From positions 186,001 to 250,000 of the forward strand of contig NZ_VIRS01000004.1 in the NCBI RefSeq assembly GCF_006912135.1: a DNA stretch of 64,000 bases, given 5' to 3'. The stretch comes from Cryptosporangium phraense. Lineage in GTDB: Bacteria > Actinomycetota > Actinomycetes > Mycobacteriales > Cryptosporangiaceae. Numbering within the stretch: position 1 is the first letter of the stretch; every line of letters begins with the position of its first letter. A program made the position numbers and the translations under genes. Below the pieces are notes generated by a model, which did no database searches, had not been told where the DNA came from, and worked only from the letters and a program-made list of their open reading frames with translations. Positions 8,346 to 16,759 of this stretch are shown here, one piece after another.

Positions 8346-9149
8346 ATGAACCCGCGCGAGGAGACCGCCGCGTTCCTGCGCGCCCGGCGGGCCCGGTTGC
8401 GGCCCTCCGACGTCGGGCTCCCGGACGGCGTCCGCCGCCGGACGCCGGGGCTGCGGCGCCAGGAGGTCGCGCAGCTCGCCGGGATGTCGATCGACTACTA
8501 CATCCGGCTCGAACAGGGGCGCGGCCCGAGCCCGTCGAAACAGGTGCTCACCGCGCTGGCCCGAGCCCTGATGCTGACGCGCGACGAGCGCGACTACCTG
8601 TTCCGGATCGCGGGTCAGCACCCGCCGGCCGCGCCCGCGCCGTCGCGCGAACTGACGCCGGCGATCCGCGTCCTGCTCGCCTCGCTGAAGGACGTCCCGG
8701 CTTACGTCGTCGACGCGGCCTACACGGTGCTGGCCTGGAACGACCTGGCGGTCCACTTCCTCAGCGATCTCTCGCTGGTCCCCGAGGCCGACCGCAACAT
8801 GATCCGCTGGATGTTCCGCCACCCCCACGGCGACGACTCGTTCACCCGCTCGACGGTCGCCGACCTGCGGGCCGCCTACGCCCGCTACCCCGGCGACCCG
8901 GGCATCGAGTCGCTGGTCACCGAGCTGCTCGGTACGTCGCCGCGGTTCGCCGAGTTCTGGTCGGCCCACGACGTCGAGGAGCGTCGCCGGATCGTGAAGA
9001 GCGTGGTGTCGCCGCGGCTCGGTCCGCTCGAGTTCGAGTGCCAGGTGCTGCAGATTCCGGAGACCGGCCAGCGGATCATCGTGTACTGCGCCGAGCCCGG
9101 CTCCCCCACCGCCGAGGTCTTCCGCAGTCTGTCCGCCGTCGGCCCGTGA
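8346..9149 (+). CDS. XRE-family regulator with MmyB-like ligand domain
   Basis: 267 residues from the ATG at 8346; the longer frame upstream runs through the promoter and is not used. The N-terminal HTH_31/XRE domain includes RRQEVAQLAGMSIDYYIRLEQGR (about residues 38-60). The C-terminal part with AYTVLAWNDLAVHFL and FRHPHGDDSF is the MmyB-like domain common in actinobacterial regulators next to SDR genes. It probably controls the divergent SDR at 7522-8244. The C-terminal domain is thought to bind small molecules, but no ligand is visible from sequence. Confidence 0.85.
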   Translation: MNPREETAAFLRARRARLRPSDVGLPDGVRRRTPGLRRQEVAQLAGMSIDYYIRLEQGRGPSPSKQVLTALARALMLTRDERDYLFRIAGQHPPAAPAPSRELTPAIRVLLASLKDVPAYVVDAAYTVLAWNDLAVHFLSDLSLVPEADRNMIRWMFRHPHGDDSFTRSTVADLRAAYARYPGDPGIESLVTELLGTSPRFAEFWSAHDVEERRRIVKSVVSPRLGPLEFECQVLQIPETGQRIIVYCAEPGSPTAEVFRSLSAVGP

Positions 9150-9179
9150 GCGCGGCCGTCCCAGAACCCACCGACCAGA

Positions 9180-9192
9180 CCCTGACTCAGGG
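9180..9192. terminator. small hairpin between convergent genes
   Basis: CCCTGA-C-TCAGGG is a perfect 6-bp dyad directly between the stop of the XRE regulator (9149) and the stop of cobIJ (9195). The loop is tight and there is no T-tract. It is a weak candidate for a bidirectional terminator. Confidence 0.3.
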
Positions 9193-9194
9193 CA

Positions 9195-10703
9195 CTAGTA
9201 GCGGCGTGGGGTGTAGACGCCGTGTCGGGTGGTTCGGGTTCTGGACGAGCCCACGATCAGCAGGGTTCGCATGTCTACAGTGGACACGTCCAGGGCCGCC
9301 AAGCCCACCACCTCGACGTGTTCGGTCGGGCCACCGACGTCTCGCCCCACCACCACCGGGGTCTCCGGCGCCCGGTGCCGCAGGAGCAGTTGGTGCGCGG
9401 CCTCGATCTGGTGCCTCCGGAACTTCGACGCCGGGTTGTAGATCGCTATCACGAAATCGGCGCTCGCGGCGGCGGACAGGCGCGCTTCGATGACGTCCCA
9501 CGGCTTGAGGCGATCCGACAGCGAGATGATGCAGAAGTCGTGCCCCAGCGGCGCCCCGACCCGGGACGCCACCGCCTGGGCCGCGGTCAGCCCCGGCACC
9601 ACGCGCACCGGAACGTCGGCCCAGCGCGGATCGTCCGCCACCTCGAGCACCGCCGCCGCCATCGCGAACACGCCCGGATCGCCGGACGACACGACCGCGA
9701 CCCTCGAGCCCTTCAGCGCCAGATCCAGCGCGAACGCGGCCCGCTCGGCCTCGACGCGGTTGTCCGACGCGTGTCGTCGCTGGCGCGGGTTGGCCGGCAC
9801 CCGGTCGAGGTACGGCCCGTACCCGACCAGGTCGTCGGCCGCCGCCAGCGCCTCCCGGGCCTCCGGCGTCTGCCATTCCCGTCCAGCCGGCCCGAGCCCG
9901 ACGACCACCACCTCCCCCGCCCCGCCCTCCGCCGCTTCCGCGGCGGCCGCGCCCCCGGCGACCGCGCCCGGACCCCCCAACCCCGGAGACAACCGACTCG
10001 GCAACACCGCCATCGAGAAGTACGGCACCGACCCCGGATCCACCGACCCCAACGCCGCCACCCGCTCCGACCCCGTCGAAGCCCGCTCCACGTACCACGC
10101 CTCGTCCAGCCGCCCAGCCGCCTCCAACGCCGACCGCACCGACCCGAACGTCCGCCCCAGCTTCATCACGACCGCCGGGTCCTCCCCGGCCAGCCGCGCG
10201 GCCAACTCCGGCGACGGCAGCGTCCCCGGCAATACGGTCAGCACCTCGTCCCGCTCCACCAGCGGCCGCCCCAGCGCCGCCGACGCCCCGCTCACCGACG
10301 TCACCCCCGGCACCACGAGAGCCTCGTAACGCCCGGCCAGCCGCTTGTGCAGGTGCATGTACGACCCGTAGAAGAACGGATCCCCCTCGGCGAGCACCAC
10401 CACGTCCCGCCCGGCGTCCAGATGCACGGACAGCCGGGCCGCGCACGACTCGTAGAACTCGTCGATCGCGCCCTGGTACCCGCCCGGGTGCGAGGTCGTC
10501 TCGGTCGTGACCGGGTAGACCAGCTGCTCCTCGATCTGACCCTCGCGCAGGTAGGGCTCGGCCACCGACCGGGCGACGCTCCGCCCGTGCCGCGCCGAGT
10601 GGTACGCGATCACCGGCGCCGACGAGATCAGCCGCGCGGCCTTCACGGTCACCAGCTCCGGGTCGCCCGGCCCGACCCCGACCCCGTACAACCGCCCGCT
10701 CAT
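9195..10703 (-). CDS. cobIJ: CobI-CobJ fusion: precorrin-2 C20- and precorrin-3B C17-methyltransferase
   Basis: 502 residues with two tetrapyrrole methylases in tandem. The N-terminal half (to about 240) starts SGRLYGVGVGPGDPELVT and has VVVLAEGDPFFYGSYMHL, typical of CobI. A low-complexity Gly/Ala linker (GGPGAVAGG, AEAAEGGAG) leads into VVVVGLGPAGREWQTPEA, GSRVAVVSSGDPGVFAMA and FVIAIYNPASK, typical of CobJ. Both add SAM-derived methyls in the aerobic cobalamin pathway. Such fusions are common in Actinomycetota. The ATG overlaps the cobH stop by one base (TGATG). Confidence 0.92.
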   Translation of the reverse strand: MSGRLYGVGVGPGDPELVTVKAARLISSAPVIAYHSARHGRSVARSVAEPYLREGQIEEQLVYPVTTETTSHPGGYQGAIDEFYESCAARLSVHLDAGRDVVVLAEGDPFFYGSYMHLHKRLAGRYEALVVPGVTSVSGASAALGRPLVERDEVLTVLPGTLPSPELAARLAGEDPAVVMKLGRTFGSVRSALEAAGRLDEAWYVERASTGSERVAALGSVDPGSVPYFSMAVLPSRLSPGLGGPGAVAGGAAAAEAAEGGAGEVVVVGLGPAGREWQTPEAREALAAADDLVGYGPYLDRVPANPRQRRHASDNRVEAERAAFALDLALKGSRVAVVSSGDPGVFAMAAAVLEVADDPRWADVPVRVVPGLTAAQAVASRVGAPLGHDFCIISLSDRLKPWDVIEARLSAAASADFVIAIYNPASKFRRHQIEAAHQLLLRHRAPETPVVVGRDVGGPTEHVEVVGLAALDVSTVDMRTLLIVGSSRTRTTRHGVYTPRRY

Positions 10704-11332
10704 CACTCGTCCTCGCTGGCCAGCGCGTTGAGCGCACCGGCCGTCATCGCGCTGCCGCCCCGGCGTCCGCGCACGATCAGGTACTCCAGCCCGAGGTCGT
10801 TCGCGGCCAGCGCGTCCTTGGACTCGGCCGCGCCGATGAAGCCCACCGGGATCCCCAGCACGGCGGCCGGTCGCCCGGCTCCGGCCGCGACCATGTCCAG
10901 CAGGTGGAACAGCGCCGTCGGCGCGTTCCCGATCGCGACGACCGAGCCTTCCAGCCGGTCGCGCCAGAGTTCCACCGCGGCCGCGCTGCGAGTCGTCCCG
11001 AGCGACGAAGCCAGCCCGGGCACCGAGGCGTCGGACAGCGTGCAGATCACGTCGTTCGACGCGGGCAGCCGCCGCCGGGTCACGCCGGCCGCCACCATCT
11101 GCGCGTCGCAGAAGATCGGCGCCCCGGCCCGCAGCGCGGCCACCGCGGCCGGTACCGCGCCGGCCGAGAACGCCAGGTCGTCGACCAGGTCGACCATCCC
11201 GCACGAGTGGATCATCCGCACCGCGACCCGGGCCACGTCGTCCGGGAGCCCGCCCAGGTCGGCCTCGGCCCGGATCGTCGCGAACGACCGACGGTAGATC
11301 TCCGCCCCGTCGCGGATGTACTGCCCACTCAC
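10703..11332 (-). CDS. cobH: precorrin-8X methylmutase
   Basis: 209 residues from a GTG at 11330-11332, which overlaps the cobG stop in a GTGA. It begins SGQYIRDGAEIYRRSFATI and contains RMIHSCGMVDL, with the catalytic histidine of CobH, plus GAPIFCDAQMVAAGV and AIGNAPTALFHLL. It moves a methyl from C11 to C12 to form hydrogenobyrinate. It is the middle gene of a cobG-cobH-cobIJ minus-strand operon with overlapping ends, so expression is probably translationally coupled. Confidence 0.93.
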   Translation of the reverse strand: MSGQYIRDGAEIYRRSFATIRAEADLGGLPDDVARVAVRMIHSCGMVDLVDDLAFSAGAVPAAVAALRAGAPIFCDAQMVAAGVTRRRLPASNDVICTLSDASVPGLASSLGTTRSAAAVELWRDRLEGSVVAIGNAPTALFHLLDMVAAGAGRPAAVLGIPVGFIGAAESKDALAANDLGLEYLIVRGRRGGSAMTAGALNALASEDE

Positions 11333-12498
11333 TCGCTGCCCCTTCGTGCCGCCGCGACGGTCGCGGCCAGCTCCTCCACCCGCACGTCCCCGCCGTCGAC
11401 CCGGTACCCGTCGTCGGTGGCCAGCACGTCCACGTGCGCGCCGGCCGGCCGCCCGCACCGCCGTTCACACCCGGCGAAGTGCACGGCCGACCCGCCGTCG
11501 GCCAGCAACGACAACGCTCTGGACGCGTCGCCGCGGACGTCCGCGCGTGACTTCGCGCAGCCGGGGAGCCCCGTACAGGCGGTGGCGGTCGCCCACGCGG
11601 ACGTCGGGTCGGTGACCAGCCCGGCCGCGTCCAGCGTCGTCACGATCGCAGGCGCGTCCGCGGCCGGAATCCCGGGGAGCACCACCCCTCGCCACGGAGT
11701 GACGATGATCTCGTCCCGGGCCACCCGCCCGATCACCTGCATCTGGGCGACGGTCAGCCGCCCGAGCGGAGCGCCCACCCCGATCGCCGAGCCGAGGACG
11801 CCCAGGAGCACCGGCGGGCCCACCGAATCGCCGGCTCCCCGGACGTCCGCCTGGTGGGGGAGGCCGAGAACGTCGGAGAGCCGCCGCGCGACGCGGGCCG
11901 ACCCGTCGTCCAGATCGGAGAGACGCCAGGCCGCGGAGGCCTGAGCCTCGCGCTCGGCGAGGAAGCACCGGGCGGCGGCGATCGAGGCAGCGACGGCCTG
12001 GTCGGCAGCGACCCGCAGCCCGGAATCGACGCCGGCCAGCAACAGACGGTCGGCGCCGAGCAGCACGGTCACGTCCGCACCCAGCCCGGCCACGTCCCGG
12101 TCGACGTCGACCGCGAACAGGAACCGGCCGGACAGCGCGGCCAGGTCCGGCGCGGCGCACAACGCCTGGTCCAGCGCGGTCACCACCGCCTGCGCCCCAC
12201 CCAGCGGCGACGCGACGATGTTCCGGACCCGTTCGTGCGTCTCCGACGGCAACAACCCGACCGAGGCCAGCCGCTCCGCGAGCGGCCCGGTGTCCGACAC
12301 GCCACGAATTTGGACGTTCGCCCGAGAAGTCAACTCGATCGGACCGAACGCCCGGAGAGCGTCCCATTGCGTGAGGCTCAGCACACCGCCCGGGACGCGG
12401 ACCCGGGCCAGACCGCCGTCCGCGGCCGGGTGGACCTGCAACGCGCCAGGGCAGCGGTCGGCAGCCGCGCGACGAGGAGCGGACGGAGCAGTGGGCAC
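11329..12498 (-). CDS. cobG: precorrin-3B synthase
   Basis: About 389 residues of the nitrite/sulfite-reductase family. Near the C-terminus TACTGLPGC and FAGCERRCGRP provide the four cysteines for the 4Fe-4S cluster, and RANVQIRGV lies in the N-terminal ferredoxin-like domain. CobG contracts the ring using oxygen, so the aerobic B12 route is encoded. The GTG at 12498 gives a plausible start; an ATG at 12543 would add 15 residues that run into the divergent promoter. It is the first gene of the cobG-H-IJ operon, divergent from cobN. Confidence 0.9.
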   Translation of the reverse strand: MPTAPSAPRRAAADRCPGALQVHPAADGGLARVRVPGGVLSLTQWDALRAFGPIELTSRANVQIRGVSDTGPLAERLASVGLLPSETHERVRNIVASPLGGAQAVVTALDQALCAAPDLAALSGRFLFAVDVDRDVAGLGADVTVLLGADRLLLAGVDSGLRVAADQAVAASIAAARCFLAEREAQASAAWRLSDLDDGSARVARRLSDVLGLPHQADVRGAGDSVGPPVLLGVLGSAIGVGAPLGRLTVAQMQVIGRVARDEIIVTPWRGVVLPGIPAADAPAIVTTLDAAGLVTDPTSAWATATACTGLPGCAKSRADVRGDASRALSLLADGGSAVHFAGCERRCGRPAGAHVDVLATDDGYRVDGGDVRVEELAATVAAARRGSE

Positions 12499-12540
12499 AC
12501 GCCGGATGCTACGTGCCGCCCGGCAAGCCGCAATTGGGCC

Positions 12541-12643
12541 CACTTGACGGAAGCGTCACTGATCCGCAGTGTTGAGAGGCCATGAGCGGTGCGCCGTCGC
12601 CGAACCACGACCCGGGGCGCGGACCCCGAGTGAGGACGCCCGC
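12541..12643 (+). promoter_or_regulatory. possible degenerate cobalamin riboswitch upstream of cobN
   Basis: The leader holds pieces resembling the cobalamin riboswitch core in the right order: GACGGAAGCGTC with ACTGATCCGCAGTGTTGA (compare the ACTG-CCCGC-ACTGT-A block), and, about 55 bases later just before the start codon, CGAGTGAGGACGCCC (compare the GAGTCAGGAGACC box). A 5-bp hairpin CACTG-ATCCG-CAGTG is also present. The canonical GCCACTG B12 box is not intact. I treat this as a candidate only. Confidence 0.3.
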
Positions 12644-15600
12644 GTGATTCTGCTGCTGTCGACTTCCGACACCGACCTGCTCTCGGCGCGGGCGAGCGGC
12701 GCGCCCTACCGGCTCGCGAACCCGGCCCGCACGTCCGTCGACGACCTGCCCGGCCTGCTCGACGGCGTCGACCTCGTCGTCGTCCGTATCCTCGGCGGAC
12801 GCCGGGCCTGGGAAGAGGGCCTCGACGCGCTGCTGACCGGCCCGCGGCCGGTCGTCGTGCTCGGCGGGGAGGTCGCGCCGGACGCGGACCTGATGCAGCT
12901 CTCGACCGTGCCGGCCGGCGTCGCGGCGGAGGCGCACGCGTACCTCGCGCAGGGCGGGGCGCCCAACCTGGAGCAGCTGCACCACTTCCTCAGCGACACG
13001 ATCCTGCTGACCGGCCTGGGCTTCGCCCCACCGGTCGACACCCCGACCTGGGGCGTGCTCTCCCGCGAGGCCGGACGCACCGAGCGCACCGGGGGCCCGA
13101 CGATCGCGGTGCTGTACTACCGGGCCCATCACGTGGCCGGGAACACCGGGTTCGTCCATGCGCTGTGCGACGCGATCGAGGACGCGGGCGGGCAGGCGCT
13201 GCCGGTGTTCTGCGCCTCGCTGCGTACCGCGCCGGCCGAGCTGCTCGAGGTCCTGCGACGCGCGGACGCGCTGGTCGTGACCGTGCTCGCGGCCGGCGGC
13301 ACCAAGCCGGCCACGGCGAGCGCCGGTGGCGACGACGACGCCTGGGACGTCGGTGCGCTGGCCGCGCTCGACGTCCCGATCCTGCAGGGCCTCTGCCTGA
13401 CCAGCAGCCGCTCGACCTGGGACGCCAGCGACGACGGGCTTTCGCCCCTGGACAACGCGACCCAGGTCGCGATCCCGGAGTTCGACGGCCGGATCATCAC
13501 GGTCCCGTTCTCGTTCAAGGAGATCGACGACGACGGGCTGACCGTCTACGTCGCCGACCCCGAGCGGGCCGCCCGGGTGGCCGGCATCGCGGTGAAGCAC
13601 GGGGTTCTCCGGCACATCCCGGCGGGTGCGAAAAGGGTGGCGCTCATGCTCAGCGCCTACCCCACGAAGCACGCCCGGGTGGGCAACGCGGTGGGCCTCG
13701 ACACCCCGGCCTCGGCGGTGAAGCTCCTGGCCGCGCTGCGGGAGGCCGGGTACGACATCGGCGAACTCCCGGGCGTCGAGAACCAGGACGGCGACGCGCT
13801 GATCCACGCGCTGATCGCGGCCGGTGGGCACGACACGGCCTGGCTCACCGAGGAGCAGCTGGCCGCGAACCCGGTGCGGATTTCGAAGGCGGCCTACCAG
13901 GCATATTTCGAAACCCTGGACGCCGACCTGCGCGACGCGATGGAGCGCCACTGGGGGCCGCCCCCTGGCGAGCTGTACGTCCACGACGGCGACATCGTGC
14001 TGGCCGCGCTGCGGGCCGGGAACGTCGTCGTGATGATCCAGCCGCCGCGCGGGTTCGGCGAGAACCCGGTCGCGATCTACCACGACCCCGACCTGCCGCC
14101 GAGCCACCACTACCTGGCCGCGTACCACTGGCTGGCCGCCGACTTCGGCGCCGACGCGGTCGTCCACCTGGGCAAACACGGCAACCTGGAGTGGCTGCCG
14201 GGGAAGACCGTCGGGATGTCGGCCGCCGACGGGTCCGACGCGGCCCTCGGGAACCTGCCGCTGATCTACCCGTTCCTGGTCAACGACCCGGGCGAGGGGA
14301 CGCAGGCCAAGCGACGCACGCACGCCACGCTGGTGGATCACCTGGTGCCGCCGATGGCCCGCGCGGACTCCTACGGCGACATCGCCCGGCTCGAGCAGCT
14401 GCTCGACGAGCACGCGAACATCGCGGCGCTCGACCCGGCGAAGCTCCCGGCGATCCGGGCCCAGATCTGGACGCTGATCCAGGCCGCGCGCCTCGACCAC
14501 GACCTGGGGCTGGACGACCGCCCGCACGACGCCGAGTTCGACGACTTCATCCTGCACGTGGACGGGTGGCTCTGCGAGGTGAAGGACGTCCAGATCCGGG
14601 ACGGCCTGCACGTGCTGGGGTCGGCGCCGGTCGGCGAGGCCCGGGTCAACCTGGTACTCGCGATGCTGCGGGCCCGGCAGATGTGGGCCGGCCAGGTCGC
14701 CGCGCTGCCCGGTCTGCGCGAGGCGCTCGGCCTGGTCGAGAACGACTCCGCGCGGTCGAACGTGGACGAGGTCGAGGCCCTGGCCCGTTCGCTGGTCGCG
14801 GAGATGGAAGCCCGCGACTGGGACCCGGCGGCCGCGGCCGACGTCACCGCCTCCGTCCTGGATCCACGACTTTCCGGGGTTGTGAGGGGCTCGGAGACCC
14901 CGGAAAGTCGTCAATCCGTCGACCGCTCGCTCGTGGCGCGGGTGCTCACGTTCGCGGCCACCGAGGTCGTTCCGCGGCTGGCGAAGACCACCGACGAGAT
15001 GACGCACGTCCTGCACGCGCTGAACGGGGGATACGTCCCGGCCGGGCCGAGTGGCTCGCCGCTGCGCGGGCTGATCAACACGCTGCCGACCGGGCGGAAC
15101 TTCTACTCGGTCGACCCCAAGGCGGTGCCGAGCCGGCTGGCCTGGGAGACCGGCTCGGCGATGGCCGACTCCCTGCTGGCGAGGTACCGCGAGGACACCG
15201 GCGACTGGCCGCGCTCGGTCGGTCTCTCGATCTGGGGCACCTCGGCGATGCGCACGGCCGGTGACGACATCGCCGAGGTCCTCGCGCTGCTCGGCGTCCG
15301 CCCGCTCTGGGACGAGGCCTCCCGTCGGGTCACCGGCCTCGAGCTCATCCCGCGCCACGAACTCGACCGCCCCCGCATCGACGTCACGATCCGGATCTCG
15401 GGCTTCTTCCGGGACGCGTTCCCGCACGTCGTGGCCCTGCTCGACGACGCCGTGCAGCTGGTCGCCAAGCTCGACGAACCCGACAACTACGTGCGCGACC
15501 ACGTGCTGGCCGACGTCGAAGAACATCACGACGAACGCCGGGCCACGCTGCGGCTGTTCGGCTCCAAGCCCGGCGCCTACGGGGCGGGCATCCTCCAGGC

Positions 15601-16267
15601 CATCGACTCGCGCACCTGGCGCGACGACAAAGACCTGGCCGAGGTCTACGCGGTCTGGGGCGGCTTCGCCTACGGCCGCGACGTCGACGGGATCCCGGCC
15701 CGCCCGGACATGGAGAACGCCTACCGGCGGATCAACGTCGCCGCGAAGAACGTCGACACGACCGAGCACGACATCGCCGACTCCGACGACTACTTCCAGT
15801 ACCACGGCGGCATGATCGCGACGGTCCGCGCGCTGACCGGCGCCGCACCCAAGGCCTACATCGGCGACAGCACCCGCCCGGACGCCGTCCGCACCCGGTC
15901 GCTGCACGAGGAGACGGCCCGGGTGTTCCGGGCCCGGGTCGTCAACCCGCGCTGGATCGAGGCCATGCGCAGGCACGGTTACAAGGGCGCGTTCGAGCTG
16001 GCCGCGACCGTCGACTACCTGTTCGGCTACGACGCCACCGCGGGCGTCGTCGCCGACTGGATGTACGAGAACCTGGCGCAGACCTACGCGCTCGACGAGG
16101 AGAACCAGAAGTTCTTCACCGAGTCCAACCCGTGGGCGCTGCACGCGATCACCGAGCGGCTGATCGAAGCCGCGAACCGGGGCCTGTGGGAGCACCCCTC
16201 GCCGGCCACGCTGGACGCGTTGCAGGAGCTCTACCTGGCCACCGAGGGCGACCTCGAGGACGAGTAG
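12644..16267 (+). CDS. cobN: cobaltochelatase large subunit CobN
   Basis: 1207 residues, normal for CobN, the porphyrin-binding subunit that inserts cobalt into hydrogenobyrinate a,c-diamide. The GTG at 12644 opens the usual VILLLSTSDTDLLSARAS; the upstream frame extension is leader. Conserved stretches include HLGKHGNLEWLPGKTVGMS, VDPKAVPSRLAWETG, MRTAGDDIAEVLALLG and NPRWIEAMRRHGYKGAFE. Around residues 741-756 the reading frame is interrupted, without a shift, by a perfect 15-bp inverted repeat (14866-14911) encoding DPRLSGVVRGSETPESRQS, an apparent insertion. CobS/CobT-type partners are not in the window. Confidence 0.94.
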   Translation: MILLLSTSDTDLLSARASGAPYRLANPARTSVDDLPGLLDGVDLVVVRILGGRRAWEEGLDALLTGPRPVVVLGGEVAPDADLMQLSTVPAGVAAEAHAYLAQGGAPNLEQLHHFLSDTILLTGLGFAPPVDTPTWGVLSREAGRTERTGGPTIAVLYYRAHHVAGNTGFVHALCDAIEDAGGQALPVFCASLRTAPAELLEVLRRADALVVTVLAAGGTKPATASAGGDDDAWDVGALAALDVPILQGLCLTSSRSTWDASDDGLSPLDNATQVAIPEFDGRIITVPFSFKEIDDDGLTVYVADPERAARVAGIAVKHGVLRHIPAGAKRVALMLSAYPTKHARVGNAVGLDTPASAVKLLAALREAGYDIGELPGVENQDGDALIHALIAAGGHDTAWLTEEQLAANPVRISKAAYQAYFETLDADLRDAMERHWGPPPGELYVHDGDIVLAALRAGNVVVMIQPPRGFGENPVAIYHDPDLPPSHHYLAAYHWLAADFGADAVVHLGKHGNLEWLPGKTVGMSAADGSDAALGNLPLIYPFLVNDPGEGTQAKRRTHATLVDHLVPPMARADSYGDIARLEQLLDEHANIAALDPAKLPAIRAQIWTLIQAARLDHDLGLDDRPHDAEFDDFILHVDGWLCEVKDVQIRDGLHVLGSAPVGEARVNLVLAMLRARQMWAGQVAALPGLREALGLVENDSARSNVDEVEALARSLVAEMEARDWDPAAAADVTASVLDPRLSGVVRGSETPESRQSVDRSLVARVLTFAATEVVPRLAKTTDEMTHVLHALNGGYVPAGPSGSPLRGLINTLPTGRNFYSVDPKAVPSRLAWETGSAMADSLLARYREDTGDWPRSVGLSIWGTSAMRTAGDDIAEVLALLGVRPLWDEASRRVTGLELIPRHELDRPRIDVTIRISGFFRDAFPHVVALLDDAVQLVAKLDEPDNYVRDHVLADVEEHHDERRATLRLFGSKPGAYGAGILQAIDSRTWRDDKDLAEVYAVWGGFAYGRDVDGIPARPDMENAYRRINVAAKNVDTTEHDIADSDDYFQYHGGMIATVRALTGAAPKAYIGDSTRPDAVRTRSLHEETARVFRARVVNPRWIEAMRRHGYKGAFELAATVDYLFGYDATAGVVADWMYENLAQTYALDEENQKFFTESNPWALHAITERLIEAANRGLWEHPSPATLDALQELYLATEGDLEDE
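14866..14911. repeat. 46-bp perfect hairpin element inserted in frame in cobN
   Basis: ACGACTTTCCGGGGT (14866-14880) and ACCCCGGAAAGTCGT (14897-14911) are perfect 15-bp inverted arms around a 16-base loop. The element lies inside cobN and preserves the frame. The encoded peptide (about residues 741-756) sits just before the conserved VLTFAATEVVPRLAKT segment and looks foreign to the family. It resembles a REP- or MITE-like palindromic unit. No second copy was seen in the window. Confidence 0.7.
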
Positions 16268-16311
16268 TTCAGCTCGGTCCCGGGCTCGGCGCGACCCCTA
16301 CCCTCGCCGGT

Positions 16312-16689
16312 ATGCGGCGCACCGAGCCCGGCCTCCTGGCCACCCTGTTGCTGATCGCGGCGTTCCTCGGCGTCTGCGCCGTCCCGGTCCTGGTGTACCA
16401 GGGCTTCTGGGCGGGATTCCTGGTCGGCGACGACGCTCAGGCCCAGGCCCGCTCCGACCACCTCATGCTCGCCGCCCTGATCGTGGCCCTGGTGGCGTCG
16501 TCGGTCGGGATCGCCGTGGGCTGGTGGGTGCGGTTGACCGCGACGATCGTCGTGATGACGGTCGTGCTGGCCGTTGCCGGCTCGATCGCCCTGCTCGCGG
16601 CGGCGAAGTACGACCCGCCGACGCCGCAGCCGGGACCGATTCATTGCCAGGAGCACAGTGGCGGTGACAACGAGTGCCCGGGTGACTGA
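16312..16689 (+). CDS. small integral membrane protein, unknown function
   Basis: 125 residues from the ATG at 16312, 44 bases after cobN. Three to four hydrophobic helices are visible: LLATLLLIAAFLGVCAVPVL, MLAALIVALVASSVGIAVGW and ATIVVMTVVLAVAGSIALLA. A polar tail with two cysteines (HCQEHSGGDNECPGD) follows. No domain is recognised with confidence. A short GC hairpin follows the stop. It may be co-transcribed with cobN, but nothing links it to cobalt. Confidence 0.6.
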   Translation: MRRTEPGLLATLLLIAAFLGVCAVPVLVYQGFWAGFLVGDDAQAQARSDHLMLAALIVALVASSVGIAVGWWVRLTATIVVMTVVLAVAGSIALLAAAKYDPPTPQPGPIHCQEHSGGDNECPGD

Positions 16690-16703
16690 CCCCGCTCCCG
16701 GGG
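16690..16703 (+). terminator. short GC hairpin after the membrane protein gene
   Basis: CCCCG-CTCC-CGGGG forms a 5-bp stem right after the stop codon at 16689 and before the mtnK2 leader. There is no T-tract, so it is a weak terminator candidate separating cobN from the methionine-salvage operon. Confidence 0.35.
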
Positions 16704-16759
16704 AACGAATCGTCGCTAGTCAAGATTGAAAGGAAGGCGGCGACGACGGAGGAAGCTCG

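Noticed and set aside
12509-16195. A 1228-residue open frame antisense to cobN
   Set aside because: Composition is Arg/Gly/Val/His-rich low complexity, as expected for a shadow in high-GC DNA; the plus frame is a complete CobN.
16690-16759. SAM riboswitch upstream of the mtnK2 operon
   Set aside because: The leader is only about 70 bases and shows no SAM-I, SAM-II or SAM-IV core motifs.
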